From positions 1-64,000 of the forward strand of contig CAIRYK010000016.1 of NCBI GenBank assembly GCA_903882805.1: DNA of 64,000 nt, read 5' to 3'. Below are positions 34,021-44,539 of the stretch, in pieces. The DNA comes from an uncultured Bacteroidota bacterium. Lineage in GTDB: Bacteria > Bacteroidota > Bacteroidia > Chitinophagales > Chitinophagaceae. The notes beneath the pieces were generated by a model, which worked only from the letters and a program-made list of their open reading frames with translations, ran no database searches and was not told where the DNA came from. Every line of letters begins with the position of its first letter. Position 1 is the first letter of the stretch. The position numbers and the translations under genes were made by a program.

Positions 34021-35463
34021 TTAAAACCACTTTTTCAAAAATTCGTTTGCGTTATCGTAAAATATGCGGTTCACTATTTCGGCCGGCGATAGCTGGTTGT
34101 AAGGGCGCAGTGCCTTACCGCGGCCGGCCATGTAGTTGTAGGCATATCGCTCCAGGCATTGCAGCAGGTCTTCAAAGGTTTCGGCGGTGAGGTAGCCGTT
34201 CAGCGGATTGATGATGCCGTCGTAATCGCTGCCTATAGCCATACATTCCCAGGCAAACAGGTCGTGGCGGTCCAGTAGTTCGGCCATATGCTGCACCTGG
34301 TTCCAGAGTAGTTCGGCGCGGTAGTGGCGTATTTTGTTCATGGCCGCCGAGTGTTTAGTGTTTTTGAGCGTACCCGGGCTGGCTATGCGCCGCTCGTCGA
34401 GCTGAAAGCCGAATATGCCGCCGGTTTTGGCTACCATAATTAGTTCGTTGTCGTATAGGTTTATATCCTCGGCAAGTAGTTTGTAGGCCGTATCCTTACC
34501 ATCTGTCACCGGTTCGGCCGCAGATCGCAAACCGTTGGCGGCGCCATGGCTTACAATCACCGGTATTTTTTCGGCAGCATAGTCGGTAGCCAGTATTTCG
34601 AAATAGCGAGCCCGGGCGGCCGCGCTCATGTGTTTAATGTCTATGTAGATGCGTTTGCCGGCTGCGGCATCCAGGGCGTGGCGCACCACCTGCTCGCCCA
34701 AGGGGGTAAAGCTGGCGTTCATACCCTCTTGCTGATTGCAGGTGTTGCCTACAATGCCCGTTAGGCTGCGCGCATGCCCGCACAAGTGGTTGTAGAAATG
34801 GTGTGCAACGGTTACAAAAAAGGGCGGACAATCCCAGTTTTTGATGGCCGTAAGGTTGTCTATCATGGTTTTGGCTACGGGCGGCGCATCTATGTTGGTG
34901 TTCAGCACATGCAACCCCTCTATAGTCATTACCACAAATATCACGCTGTGGTCGTCGGGATGTTGCTGGGTGTATTGCTCTATGGCAGCATAGTTGCGCG
35001 CCATTATGTATTTGTAATCGCCTGCCGATGTGCGTATGGTTGCACCGTCCAGTTGTTTGTAGTATTCGTACTCGCGACACACATCGTCGTAATAGTTGGT
35101 AATGCCCTGCAGGTAGTTGATACGGCGCCGGCCTACGCTGGTAATGAAATCGTTTGCCAGGTCGCTGAGGTTGCCATCGCCTAGCTCGCTATTAAAAAAG
35201 CCGCGCTCCACAGGGTAGAGCGATGCGCACACCACCCGCACCGCCGCATAGGCCAGCGTAGTAAAGTCAGACTGGCGAAACTTCACTATGCCGCCAACAC
35301 CCTGTATGGCCTTGTCGGCAAGCGTTGGCGGGTCGTAGTACCATATACTGTGTTTGTGGTTGCGGTTGTTGGCGCTGTTGCGGCCCACCGGCATCAGGTC
35401 GAAACTTTTGCCATAAGGTTTTAGCTGCGGATGGCAATGCAGATCAATGAAAAACTGGGGCAT
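34021..35463 (-). CDS. M19 (renal dipeptidase)-like metallohydrolase, first gene of the caspase operon
   Basis: 480 residues, cytosolic. The TIM-barrel amidohydrolase/M19 pattern is visible: FIDLHCHPQLK at the N-terminus (His9 and His11 as candidate metal ligands), VMTIEGLHVL, then YIDIKHMSAAARARYF and VIVSHGAANGL, which are the later His-bearing strands of membrane dipeptidase. Members hydrolyse dipeptides or related amide bonds using zinc. It is longer than typical bacterial M19 enzymes (about 330-400), with extra segments between strands. Being first of four same-strand genes, it leads the caspase transcript. Confidence 0.8.
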   Translation of the reverse strand: MPQFFIDLHCHPQLKPYGKSFDLMPVGRNSANNRNHKHSIWYYDPPTLADKAIQGVGGIVKFRQSDFTTLAYAAVRVVCASLYPVERGFFNSELGDGNLSDLANDFITSVGRRRINYLQGITNYYDDVCREYEYYKQLDGATIRTSAGDYKYIMARNYAAIEQYTQQHPDDHSVIFVVMTIEGLHVLNTNIDAPPVAKTMIDNLTAIKNWDCPPFFVTVAHHFYNHLCGHARSLTGIVGNTCNQQEGMNASFTPLGEQVVRHALDAAAGKRIYIDIKHMSAAARARYFEILATDYAAEKIPVIVSHGAANGLRSAAEPVTDGKDTAYKLLAEDINLYDNELIMVAKTGGIFGFQLDERRIASPGTLKNTKHSAAMNKIRHYRAELLWNQVQHMAELLDRHDLFAWECMAIGSDYDGIINPLNGYLTAETFEDLLQCLERYAYNYMAGRGKALRPYNQLSPAEIVNRIFYDNANEFLKKWF

Positions 35464-35668
35464 AAAGGGGGGTTTAAATAGTGAGACAACTACACCTTAA
35501 CTGAGCGAAAAGATGTAATATAACTGCAATTTAAGCACGCCTTTTGGGGCTAAAAAGGGTATTATTCCCGTTTATTCAATTTGTGGAAAACATTACATTT
35601 GCACACTTTTTGCTATTTGTGGCTCATTTTTCCGACCAACGCTACACAGTGAGCAGATAATCAATTAT

Positions 35669-38257
35669 TTATATCGTTTTCTTGTGCGCATGCCGCTTAG
35701 CAGCTCTGCGTTTTATCCATTTCTCCAGCTCCACTGCCCAAAACACTATGCTCGATATGGCAACCGTAATGGCAATTTCTTTGAATGTTAGCGGATGCGT
35801 TTTGAATACAGCATTGAGCAATGGTAGGTATATGATGGCCAGTTGCAGCGCAAAGGTGAGCAGTAGCGCGCCCACCAGCGGCTTGTTGGTAAACAAACCG
35901 GCGCTAAACACCGAATGTCTACCCGAGCGTATAGCCATAATATGTCCCATCTGGCTGATGCACAGTACATTGAGCGCCATTGTTTGCCAGTGGGGGTTGC
36001 CTGCGTGTATGGCCCATGCCTGGGTGCCCAGCGTTACCGCTGCTATCAGCAGGCCCACCCATAATATATGTATGCCCATGCCGCCGGCAAAAATGTTCTC
36101 GCCTGTTTTTCGGGGCGGGCGCGCCATTACATTGGCTTCAGCAGGCTCGTAGGCCAGCGCCAGCGCTGGCAGCCCATCCGACACCAGATTGATCCACAGT
36201 ATCTGTATGGCCAGTAGCGGTATGGGCAAACCGAGGAAAGGCGCGAGCAGTATAGTCCATATCTCGCCCGAGTTGCCGGTCATTATAAACCTGATGAATT
36301 TCAGGATGTTGTCAAATATGCGCCTTCCGTGCTTTATGGCCACTACAATGGTAGCATAGTTATCGTCGAGCAGTATCATATGCGCCGCCTCTCTCGATAC
36401 CTCTGTGCCATTTATACCCATGGCTATACCTATATCGGCATTTTTCAGGGCTGGCGCATCGTTTACACCGTCGCCGGTCATGGCTACAAAGTGTCCGTGC
36501 GCCTGCAGCGCCTGTATTATCTGTAGTTTTTGCTCGGGGCTTACGCGCGCATATACTCTTACTTTCTCTACTATTTTTGCAAAGGCTGGCTTACTCAGGT
36601 TGGCCAGCTCTGCGCCGGTTAACGCCATATCGTCATCTGCGGTTATTATACCCAGCGCCTTTGCTATCGCACGTGCGGTAAGTATGTGGTCGCCGGTTAT
36701 CATAACCGGCGTTATGCCTGCATGGCGGCACTGGGCTATGGCTTGTTTGGCTTCCTCGCGCGGAGGGTCTATCATGCCGGCAAAGCCTATCAGCTGCAGG
36801 TCAGTTTCTATGATTGCTGCATCAAGCTGGTCTGGTAGCGCGGGCAGCATGCGGCAGGCATAACCCAGCACACGGTAGCCCTTGGCGGCCATTTCATTTA
36901 CCAGTCGCTCCGGCTCTGCTGTTACAGCGCCAGCTGTCAGCTTTTGCAGCAACACATCCATAGCGCCCTTGGTTATAGCCAGTACTCCATAAGGCGTGGT
37001 ATGCAGTGTAGTCATAGACTTACGCACCGCATCAAAAGGCAGTTCGCCTATGCGTGGGTATTGTACCTCCAGTTTTGTACGCAGCAGGCCTTCTTTTACG
37101 GCATATTGCGCCAGCGCAGTCTCTGTCGATTCGCCCAGCCATTTGCCATCGGCATCAATGGTCACATCGTTGTTCAGCGCCATCGCCGTTAGCAGCGCCC
37201 CTTTCCCTTCTAGGCCCGGAACAGCCGCTTCCAACTCAAACAGCTCCTCAACCGTCATTTTGTTCTCGGTGAGCGTACCCGTTTTGTCGGAGCAGATGTA
37301 GGTTACCGAGCCGAGGGTTTCTACCGCGTGCAGCTTCCGCACCAAGGCATTGCTGTTGGCCAGCCGCTTGCCGCCCAGCGCCAGCGCTACCGTTACCAGC
37401 GCAGGCAGCGCCTCGGGTATACCGGCCACAGCCAGCGATATAGCTGTGAGCGCCATGCTAAGCAATGGCTCGCCGCGCAGATAACCCGCTACAAACACCA
37501 CTCCGCAAACGCCTATCGTTATAATGGCCAGACGCTTGCCAAAACCCTCCAGTTTTTTCTGCAACGGGGTGGCGGGCGTGGCAGTGAGCGTTAGCTGGGC
37601 TATATGGCCCAGCTCTGTGTTCATACCCGTAGCCACAACATAAGCTGCGGCCCGGCCATTGGTTACATAGGTACCTTTATAGCCCATATTCAGTCGGTCG
37701 CCCAGGGTGTAGTCGCCATCCGGCAGCGCCCCAGTTTCTTTTTCTATATTCAGCGATTCGCCCGTCAGCGTCGATTCATCTATCCGTAGCTGGTGTACAT
37801 CTATAAACCGTACATCGGCCGGTATTATGTTACCCGTTTCCAACAGTACTACATCGCCCGGCGTCAGTTCGGCGGCGGGCAGTTCTATGGTTTCGCCATC
37901 GCGCACCACCCGCGCCTGTCCTGCTGCCATATTTTTCAGCGCATCCATGGCTTTTTCTGCATTATACTCCTGCACAAAGCCCACTATGCCGTTCAGTACT
38001 ACAATGCAGAGTATTACAATAGTATCGGTAAGGTCTCCCAGCAAACCCGATATTATGGCGGCCGCAATAAGTATAAGAATCATAAAATCGGTGAGCTGCG
38101 CCAGCGCCATACGCCATACCGTGCGTTTCTTTTGCTCTTGTATAGTGTTTTTTCCATGCTCGCGCAGCGCCTGTTCAGCTTTGGCATTGCTGATGCCCGA
38201 CGGAGTGGTATTGAGCAGTCGCGCCACTTCGTTTTCGGGTAGTAAATGCCAGTTCAT
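35669..38257 (-). CDS. P-type cation ATPase, Ca2+-transporting (SERCA/PMCA-like)
   Basis: 862 residues. The cation-ATPase N-terminal domain is followed by the actuator TGES (165-168), the transmembrane motif PEALPA (281-286) in helix M4, and the phosphorylation motif DKTGTLT with Asp324. The nucleotide-binding and hinge region ends in TGDGVNDAPALK, and a C-terminal transmembrane domain of about six helices follows. PEALP in place of PEGLP is still consistent with type IIA/IIB Ca2+ pumps. It exports Ca2+ (possibly Mn2+) from the cytosol at the expense of ATP. Monocistronic. Confidence 0.93.
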   Translation of the reverse strand: MNWHLLPENEVARLLNTTPSGISNAKAEQALREHGKNTIQEQKKRTVWRMALAQLTDFMILILIAAAIISGLLGDLTDTIVILCIVVLNGIVGFVQEYNAEKAMDALKNMAAGQARVVRDGETIELPAAELTPGDVVLLETGNIIPADVRFIDVHQLRIDESTLTGESLNIEKETGALPDGDYTLGDRLNMGYKGTYVTNGRAAAYVVATGMNTELGHIAQLTLTATPATPLQKKLEGFGKRLAIITIGVCGVVFVAGYLRGEPLLSMALTAISLAVAGIPEALPALVTVALALGGKRLANSNALVRKLHAVETLGSVTYICSDKTGTLTENKMTVEELFELEAAVPGLEGKGALLTAMALNNDVTIDADGKWLGESTETALAQYAVKEGLLRTKLEVQYPRIGELPFDAVRKSMTTLHTTPYGVLAITKGAMDVLLQKLTAGAVTAEPERLVNEMAAKGYRVLGYACRMLPALPDQLDAAIIETDLQLIGFAGMIDPPREEAKQAIAQCRHAGITPVMITGDHILTARAIAKALGIITADDDMALTGAELANLSKPAFAKIVEKVRVYARVSPEQKLQIIQALQAHGHFVAMTGDGVNDAPALKNADIGIAMGINGTEVSREAAHMILLDDNYATIVVAIKHGRRIFDNILKFIRFIMTGNSGEIWTILLAPFLGLPIPLLAIQILWINLVSDGLPALALAYEPAEANVMARPPRKTGENIFAGGMGIHILWVGLLIAAVTLGTQAWAIHAGNPHWQTMALNVLCISQMGHIMAIRSGRHSVFSAGLFTNKPLVGALLLTFALQLAIIYLPLLNAVFKTHPLTFKEIAITVAISSIVFWAVELEKWIKRRAAKRHAHKKTI

Positions 38258-38524
38258 ATGCTCTAAAGTTAGGCATTCTCAGGGTGTGATACTAAAAGCA
38301 ATTGCAAAGAGCCCACAGACATATATCGCTAACCTACCTCAATAATGGTTTAGGTATTCAGATGTACAGCCGCAGTGCATAAGCAATCATATAAATTTCA
38401 CAATAACAGTCCATTTTAGTTTCATCATCGGCTATTTGTTTTGAACCCGTATTTTTTCCCACAGCCCATCGCATTCTCTCCTAAAATCCACTAATTTCAC
38501 ATTACAGAGCAAAGGGACAACCTT

Positions 38525-39763
38525 ATGAGATTATTACACACGGCAGACTGGCACCTGGGACAAACCTTTTACGAATACGACCGCACCTACGAGCAAAAGG
38601 CTTTTCTGGACTGGCTCATTGAAACCATGCAAACCCATAAGGTAGATGCGCTGATAATGAGCGGCGATGTGTTTGATGTATCCAATCCCTCGGCCGCATC
38701 AGTGTCTTTGTTTTACCGTTTTCTCAGCGATGCCACCAGGGTTATGCCCCATCTTCAGGTGGTGGTTACGGCCGGCAACCACGATTCGCCATCTCGACTG
38801 GAGGCCCCCAAGCCCCTGCTCGAAGCGATGAATATAGCCATTGTAGGCACGGTAGAGCGCACACCCGATGGCGATACAGACTACGACAAACTGATTGTGC
38901 CGCTAAAAGACGGCAATGGCGTAGTGACGGCATGGTGCATGGCCATACCTTTTCTCAGAAACGGCGATTACCCTGCCCTACTCGATGCCGCTGCCCCCTA
39001 TGCCGAAGGCGTAGCGGAGCTGTATAAAGAAACCTACCGCCGCGCGCTGGCCCGCATACAGCCGGGGCAGGCCATAATAGCGATGGGGCATTTACACACA
39101 TCGGGCGCAGAAATATCGGAGCAAGACAAAAGCGAACGGCTGATACTGGGCGGCGTAGAGCTGATACCCGGTTCTGCATTTGATGATAATATAGCCTATA
39201 CTGCTCTGGGGCATATACACAGGCCGCAAAAAATAGGCGGTCGCGACAATGTGCGCTACTCGGGTAGCCCTATACCCATGTCGTTTTCAGAGGTCAACTA
39301 CAAGCACCAGGTGGTGTTGGTAGATATTGAGAACGGCCGCAACGTAGGCCAGCAAATACTGTCAATACCAGTTACTGTGCCGCTGCTGCGCATACCGGCG
39401 CGCCCCGGCCCCCTTACCGAAGCGCTTACAGAACTCTGTATGCTGCCGCTTGCCGACGGCCCTATGGAGCTGGCCCCCTACCTGGAGGTGCGGGTATTGC
39501 TGGACGGCCCCGAACCTGCGCTACGCTACAAAATAGAACAGGCCATAGACAGACGCTATGTGCGCCTGGCCCGTATAGATGTGCGCTACCCAAATGCGGC
39601 CCCCGAAGAAAAACAACACCTGACCGTAGACGAGCTGAACAGGCTGATGCCGGTAGATGTGTTTAAGAAAATATACGAATCGAAATACAATGCCGAAGCC
39701 CCGGCGGTACTGGTGCAATTGTTTAATGAAGTGTCGCAGGCTGTAAGCGGCAAAGAAGCATAG
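38525..39763 (+). CDS. sbcD: exonuclease SbcCD subunit D
   Basis: 412 residues, Mre11-type calcineurin-like phosphoesterase. The metal-binding motifs are intact: HTADWHLG (Asp8, His10), SGDVFD, AGNHDSPSRL, MGHLHTSG and LGHIHRPQ. It is the nuclease subunit that, with SbcC, degrades hairpins and processes double-strand ends. The C-terminal domain binds SbcC. The sbcC gene starts 4 bp downstream, forming a two-gene operon. Confidence 0.96.
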   Translation: MRLLHTADWHLGQTFYEYDRTYEQKAFLDWLIETMQTHKVDALIMSGDVFDVSNPSAASVSLFYRFLSDATRVMPHLQVVVTAGNHDSPSRLEAPKPLLEAMNIAIVGTVERTPDGDTDYDKLIVPLKDGNGVVTAWCMAIPFLRNGDYPALLDAAAPYAEGVAELYKETYRRALARIQPGQAIIAMGHLHTSGAEISEQDKSERLILGGVELIPGSAFDDNIAYTALGHIHRPQKIGGRDNVRYSGSPIPMSFSEVNYKHQVVLVDIENGRNVGQQILSIPVTVPLLRIPARPGPLTEALTELCMLPLADGPMELAPYLEVRVLLDGPEPALRYKIEQAIDRRYVRLARIDVRYPNAAPEEKQHLTVDELNRLMPVDVFKKIYESKYNAEAPAVLVQLFNEVSQAVSGKEA

Positions 39764-39767
39764 ACCT

Positions 39768-42700
39768 ATGAAAATACTGGCCATGCGCATAAAAAATCTG
39801 GCGTCGCTGGAAGGCGATTACGAAATAGATTTCCGCAAAGAACCCCTGGCATCGGCAGGTATATTTGCTATTACGGGCCCTACGGGCTCGGGCAAGTCTA
39901 CAATACTCGATGCTATTTGTCTGGCGCTGTTTGCCAAGACGCCCCGCCACAACAACAAAGAAAAAGCTATAGATATAAACGATGTTGGCGGCAAAATAAA
40001 ACTGGGCGACACCCGCGGCATACTGCGTAAGGGCGAGTACGAAGGCCGCGCTGAGGTAGATTTTGCAGGTATAGACGGCAATATATATAATGCCGCATGG
40101 AGTGTGCGGCGCGCCCGCAGCAAGGCCGACGGCGCCATGCAGGCAGAAAACGTGGAGCTGACCAACCTGACAACCAATGCAAAGTTTCCGGGTAAGAAAA
40201 CAGAAACGCTTGTAGAGATAGAGCGGCTGGCGGGGCTCAACTTCGAGCAGTTTACCCGGTCGGTATTGCTCGCTCAGGGCGACTTCACGGCGTTTCTGAA
40301 AGCAGAGAAGAGCGAGAAATCGTCGCTGCTGGAAAAACTGACGGGCACCGATGTGTATTCAGATATTTCTAAACTGATATACCAACGCTACAAGGAGGCC
40401 GACCTGGAGATAAAACACCTGCAACGCCAGATAGCAGGAATAGAGCTACTTAACCCCGACGCCCTGACGGCTACCGAAGAGCAGATAATAGCCCTTAGCG
40501 AGCAGCTAACGCAGCTACAAAACGCACAAACCAAACTGACGGCTGGCATAACCTGGCACAAAGCGCTGGAAGAACTGGAAGCAAACCAGCAGCGAGCCGA
40601 ACTGGCTTTGCAAGCTGCCCAAGAGGTAAAAACTGGCGCCGCCGACAGCATTGCCTACTTTGCACTGGTAGAGCTGGTGCAAGAGGCCAGGGCGCTCACT
40701 GAAAAAAAAGCGGCTACCCAAAACACGCTGCAGGCAAAAAAACAGGAATGGACAACCCTGAACACGGCCATAGCCCTGCAAAACACGCAAAAAAACGCAA
40801 CAGCAAGCGAACTGCACAATGCCGAGGAACGGCTGCGCCAGAGCGAACAGGCTTTTGCAGAAGCGCAGCCCCACATAGACCGCGCCAAAACGCTGGATAC
40901 GCTGCTAAAAGAAAAGCAAGCCCAAAACAGGCAAGCCGAGCAAACTGTAGAGCTGGCCGCTCACGATGCCCAAAAACAACAACAAGCCATAACCGACAAG
41001 GAAACCGAACGCACGCAGATAACCCGGCAAATAGGTGAACTAAAAGAGTGGAAAAGTAAGCATGCCGGCAACGAGCCGGTGGCCGAAAACCTAAAACTGA
41101 TACTATCTAAACTGGCAGACGCCGGCGTGGCGCTGTCGCGACAAAAAACTACCGAACGAAAAATAGCAGAAACACAGGCCAAAGCGGTAGCCAACGAAAA
41201 ACATATAGCCGCGCTGGATAAGCAGGTAAAAGATAAAGAAGCTGTATTGGGCCAACTGACGGCCGAGGCTAATACCAAAAGCGCCGAACTAGCCGGCTAC
41301 AACATAACGGATTTAAAAACAGCAGAAACCGCCGCCGCCGAACTGGCCGAACGCGCCGCCGAGGCCAAAAACTGCTGGGATATATTGTATGCCCGCCGCA
41401 GCGAACTGGACAAGCATACCGACAAGCTGAGCCAATGCATTGCCGATTTAGCCCTGCGTACACACGAGCTGCAACAAAACAAAACAGCCCTGCACGATGC
41501 CGCCCTGCTAAAAAACCATGCACAAAAAATGCTGGACCGGGCGCGACTGGAAAGCGCCGCCAATGTAGAGCAGCTACGCGATAACCTGACCGATGGCGAA
41601 CCATGCCCCGTATGCGGCAGTAACCATCACCCTTATGCAGCGGGGCACAGCCAGCCGCTAAACAATGTGCTGGGTAGCCTGCTGCGAGAGTACGAACATT
41701 GTAATACTATCTACATCGGGCTTCTTACCCAAAACGGTAGTCTGGAAAAACTATGCGAGACGCTGGAAAAAACCAGAACGACGCTGGAACAGGAAACAGC
41801 CGACATAAGCAATGTGGTAACCGATCTTTCCAACCGTTGGACGGCCTGCGACATGGAAAACACAGTGCAACGCCAGCCGCCGGATGAACGTAGCGAATGG
41901 CTGGGCAACCATATTGCAACGCTACGCAAACAACAGGCCGAGCTTAAAGCCCGGATAGGCAATCACGACCGCACGCTACAGGCGCAGCAACAACAAAAAG
42001 ATGAAATAGCCTCGCTGAATGCCGACCTTGCCAGCCTGCAGCAGGCGCTGGCTGGCGCGCAGCGCGATATTCAGGCGTTTGAAACAGAAACGGACCGGCT
42101 GAAAGACGAACAGGCCGACACCCGACAGCACATAGCTACTATAGTGGGCCAACTAAGTCCGTATTTTGTAAAGCCCGACTGGCACGAAAACTGGCAAGCC
42201 GAACCGGCGGCGTTTGAGCAAAGGCTAACGGCGTTTGTAACCGAGTGGAATAAGAAGACCCAAATGCTGGAAACAGCGGCAAAAAAACTGGAAGATCTGA
42301 CGCTGGAGGTTGAGTACATGAACCGGCAAATGGCCGGGCTGGACGATACAAGGCAAAAAGCCAATGCCGCGTTTGCCGCCAGCACCGCTGAGCTTATGAC
42401 ACTGGTCGAAGACCGCAAAGCGCTGTTTGCCGGTGTACCCATACAGGAGGTAGAGCGACAGTTTAAAACCGATATAGAACAATGGAAACAACAGACTGGA
42501 AACTGGAAAACAAAACTGGACCAGACAGAGGCTGAGCTGAACAAAATGAATGGCAATGCCGAACAACTGATGCGCCTGATAGCCGACAACGAAGCCTCGC
42601 TTCAGGAGGCAGACCGCCAGATAAACGAGTGGTTGCGCCATGCAAACGACAGCGGTGCACAACCTATAGACGAGGTGGGCCTATACCAGCTACTGGCGCT

Positions 42701-43496
42701 CAACAGCGCATGGATAACCGCCGAACGCAACCGCATAGCCGCGATAGACGACGCTATAAAAACAGCAGAAGCCACTTACAACGAGCGCATGCTGCAAACC
42801 AACAGCCACCGCGCCCGCAGCCTGGCCGACGAAAGCCGCGAGGAACTGGAGCAACTGCTGGCCGCCGCCAACGAAAAAGCCGAGGCGGCCGCTAAAGAGA
42901 AAAACGAACAGTCGTTCAGGATAAGGCGACACTACGAAAACAAAGCGCAGATAAGCGGCATAGAGGCCGAGATAGCGGCTAAACAGGGCATTTGCGAAAA
43001 CTGGCAGAAACTCGACGATCTGGTAGGCTCCGCAACGGGCGAAAAATTCAGACAGATAGCGCAGGAATATACGCTCGATGTCTTGCTGGGCTTTGCCAAC
43101 ATACAGATACGCGCGCTGGCCAGCCGCTACAAGCTGGAGCGCATACCCAATTCGCTGGCGCTGCAGGTGATAGATACCGATATGGGCAACGAAATAAGAT
43201 CGGTGCACTCGCTGTCGGGCGGCGAATCGTTTTTGGTATCGCTGGCGCTGGCGTTGGGTTTAGCATCGCTATCGTCGAACCGGATGAAAGTAGAATCGCT
43301 GTTTATAGACGAAGGTTTTGGCACCCTTGATGAAGAAACCCTGATAGTAGCAATGGAAGCGCTGGACCGCCTGCAAAACCAGGGCCGCAAAGTAGGGGTA
43401 ATAACCCATGTGCGCGAAATGACCGAACGCATAAGCACCAAAATAAAAGTAACCAAGCTGGCCGGCGGCCGCAGCAGGATTGATGTAGTAGGGTAA
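39768..43496 (+). CDS. sbcC: exonuclease SbcCD subunit C (Rad50-like ATPase)
   Basis: 1242 residues, an SMC/Rad50-type ATPase. Walker A is GPTGSGKST (37-45). Long coiled coils run on both sides of a zinc hook, CPVC (about 612-615, in EPCPVCGSNHHP). The C-terminal lobe has the signature SLSGGES (about 1147) and Walker B LFIDEGFGTLD (about 1178). It clamps DNA and controls SbcD. Length is slightly above the E. coli protein (1048). It is co-transcribed with sbcD. Confidence 0.96.
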   Translation: MKILAMRIKNLASLEGDYEIDFRKEPLASAGIFAITGPTGSGKSTILDAICLALFAKTPRHNNKEKAIDINDVGGKIKLGDTRGILRKGEYEGRAEVDFAGIDGNIYNAAWSVRRARSKADGAMQAENVELTNLTTNAKFPGKKTETLVEIERLAGLNFEQFTRSVLLAQGDFTAFLKAEKSEKSSLLEKLTGTDVYSDISKLIYQRYKEADLEIKHLQRQIAGIELLNPDALTATEEQIIALSEQLTQLQNAQTKLTAGITWHKALEELEANQQRAELALQAAQEVKTGAADSIAYFALVELVQEARALTEKKAATQNTLQAKKQEWTTLNTAIALQNTQKNATASELHNAEERLRQSEQAFAEAQPHIDRAKTLDTLLKEKQAQNRQAEQTVELAAHDAQKQQQAITDKETERTQITRQIGELKEWKSKHAGNEPVAENLKLILSKLADAGVALSRQKTTERKIAETQAKAVANEKHIAALDKQVKDKEAVLGQLTAEANTKSAELAGYNITDLKTAETAAAELAERAAEAKNCWDILYARRSELDKHTDKLSQCIADLALRTHELQQNKTALHDAALLKNHAQKMLDRARLESAANVEQLRDNLTDGEPCPVCGSNHHPYAAGHSQPLNNVLGSLLREYEHCNTIYIGLLTQNGSLEKLCETLEKTRTTLEQETADISNVVTDLSNRWTACDMENTVQRQPPDERSEWLGNHIATLRKQQAELKARIGNHDRTLQAQQQQKDEIASLNADLASLQQALAGAQRDIQAFETETDRLKDEQADTRQHIATIVGQLSPYFVKPDWHENWQAEPAAFEQRLTAFVTEWNKKTQMLETAAKKLEDLTLEVEYMNRQMAGLDDTRQKANAAFAASTAELMTLVEDRKALFAGVPIQEVERQFKTDIEQWKQQTGNWKTKLDQTEAELNKMNGNAEQLMRLIADNEASLQEADRQINEWLRHANDSGAQPIDEVGLYQLLALNSAWITAERNRIAAIDDAIKTAEATYNERMLQTNSHRARSLADESREELEQLLAAANEKAEAAAKEKNEQSFRIRRHYENKAQISGIEAEIAAKQGICENWQKLDDLVGSATGEKFRQIAQEYTLDVLLGFANIQIRALASRYKLERIPNSLALQVIDTDMGNEIRSVHSLSGGESFLVSLALALGLASLSSNRMKVESLFIDEGFGTLDEETLIVAMEALDRLQNQGRKVGVITHVREMTERISTKIKVTKLAGGRSRIDVVG

Positions 43497-43550
43497 ACTT
43501 GACTGGACCAACTGTACTTTATATTCGTGTTTCCTTGCTACTAATACCTT

Positions 43551-43586
43551 CTGGACATTTAAAAGCGCCATGCGGGGATTGTTGCA
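43551..43586 (+). repeat. dispersed repeat, copy B (matches 21871-21905)
   Basis: ctggacatttaaaagcgcca and tgcggggattgttgc match copy A at 21871 with only a few differences, and further weak similarity follows (ggcgcagc). It lies in the gene-free gap after sbcC. Confidence 0.65.
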
Positions 43587-43774
43587 AAACTATGGGGCGC
43601 AGCTTATTGATAATACACCACGCAACTACATACCCATTGCAGATAACTGCGCAATGACATGCGTTTGCGCCGAATGACAATCGATTTGGTATTATATTAA
43701 GCAAGCGAAGTGAACAGGTATAACATGCCACTGCCTATAATAATAGCAGTTAGCGCCAATTACTACCACATCTT

Positions 43775-44539
43775 CTATTGTACTTGTTGCAAAATGTGGT
43801 TCCACAAATTGATTCGGGCGCTCAGCGCATGCTTAATCGCTTCCGTTGCTTCTACCCAATACATATCGTTGTCGCCGCATAGTTGTTCGGTCATTTCGTA
43901 GGCCATGTGCGAATGGTGGTCGCCATCTACCTCTATGTGCCGCTCCAGATAATACAAGAACGTACTTACGCTATTGGTATTAGTGCGGTTGAGCTCCTTT
44001 ACAAACGATATAAACATTCCAGGAATAAGATCTTCGCGGCCAAAAGTGAACACGGCGGCCTGTATATGCGCCTTACCTGTGGCAATAGTCTGGAAGGTGT
44101 TGGCAATGAAATCGTGAACAGGTTGTGCTAGGTTGCTGTGCTGTAGCGCAACGTATATGTTGCTGGAGGCAAGATGCTGCAGCAGCGCTTCTATTTGCGT
44201 AGTGTTGGCGCCAGCCTGTTTCATGGCTTTCAGGTACAGCTCAAAATGGCTTAACCGGTTGCCCTGCTCGTCTACATCGCTTTCTTCGCCAGTCACAATT
44301 TCGTTTATCAGGTAGCGGGTGGTGGGATTGCCCACGGGTACCCAGGGCACAGCCACGCAGGTCAGGGCATTTTGCAATGTTTTGAGCAGCGACATAAAGT
44401 CCCAAACTGCAAACACATGGTGTTCCATAAACACCTTCAAATCAGCGACAGTGGTAAGTTGGCTATACAAACTGTGGTTTACCAACTGATCGCGTAATGG
44501 CTTGATCTCCTGTTTTAAATCTTCTAATCTCTGGCTCAT
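43775..44539 (-). CDS. DUF3050 (haem-oxygenase-like) protein
   Basis: 254 residues from the ATG at 44539 ([19 protein letters not shown]), which is the family's usual start; the frame runs 9 codons further. Sequence features match DUF3050: [20 protein letters not shown] near residue 35-55, [13 protein letters not shown], and [18 protein letters not shown] with a His cluster near 210-220. The fold is related to the haem-oxygenase-like di-iron/helical bundle, so the His and Glu residues may bind metal. The reaction is unknown. Monocistronic. Confidence 0.88.
   Translation of the reverse strand: MSQRLEDLKQEIKPLRDQLVNHSLYSQLTTVADLKVFMEHHVFAVWDFMSLLKTLQNALTCVAVPWVPVGNPTTRYLINEIVTGEESDVDEQGNRLSHFELYLKAMKQAGANTTQIEALLQHLASSNIYVALQHSNLAQPVHDFIANTFQTIATGKAHIQAAVFTFGREDLIPGMFISFVKELNRTNTNSVSTFLYYLERHIEVDGDHHSHMAYEMTEQLCGDNDMYWVEATEAIKHALSARINLWNHILQQVQ

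Noticed and set aside
42690-43208. 172-codon minus-strand open frame inside sbcC
   Set aside because: Antisense to a conserved ATPase region; no independent support.
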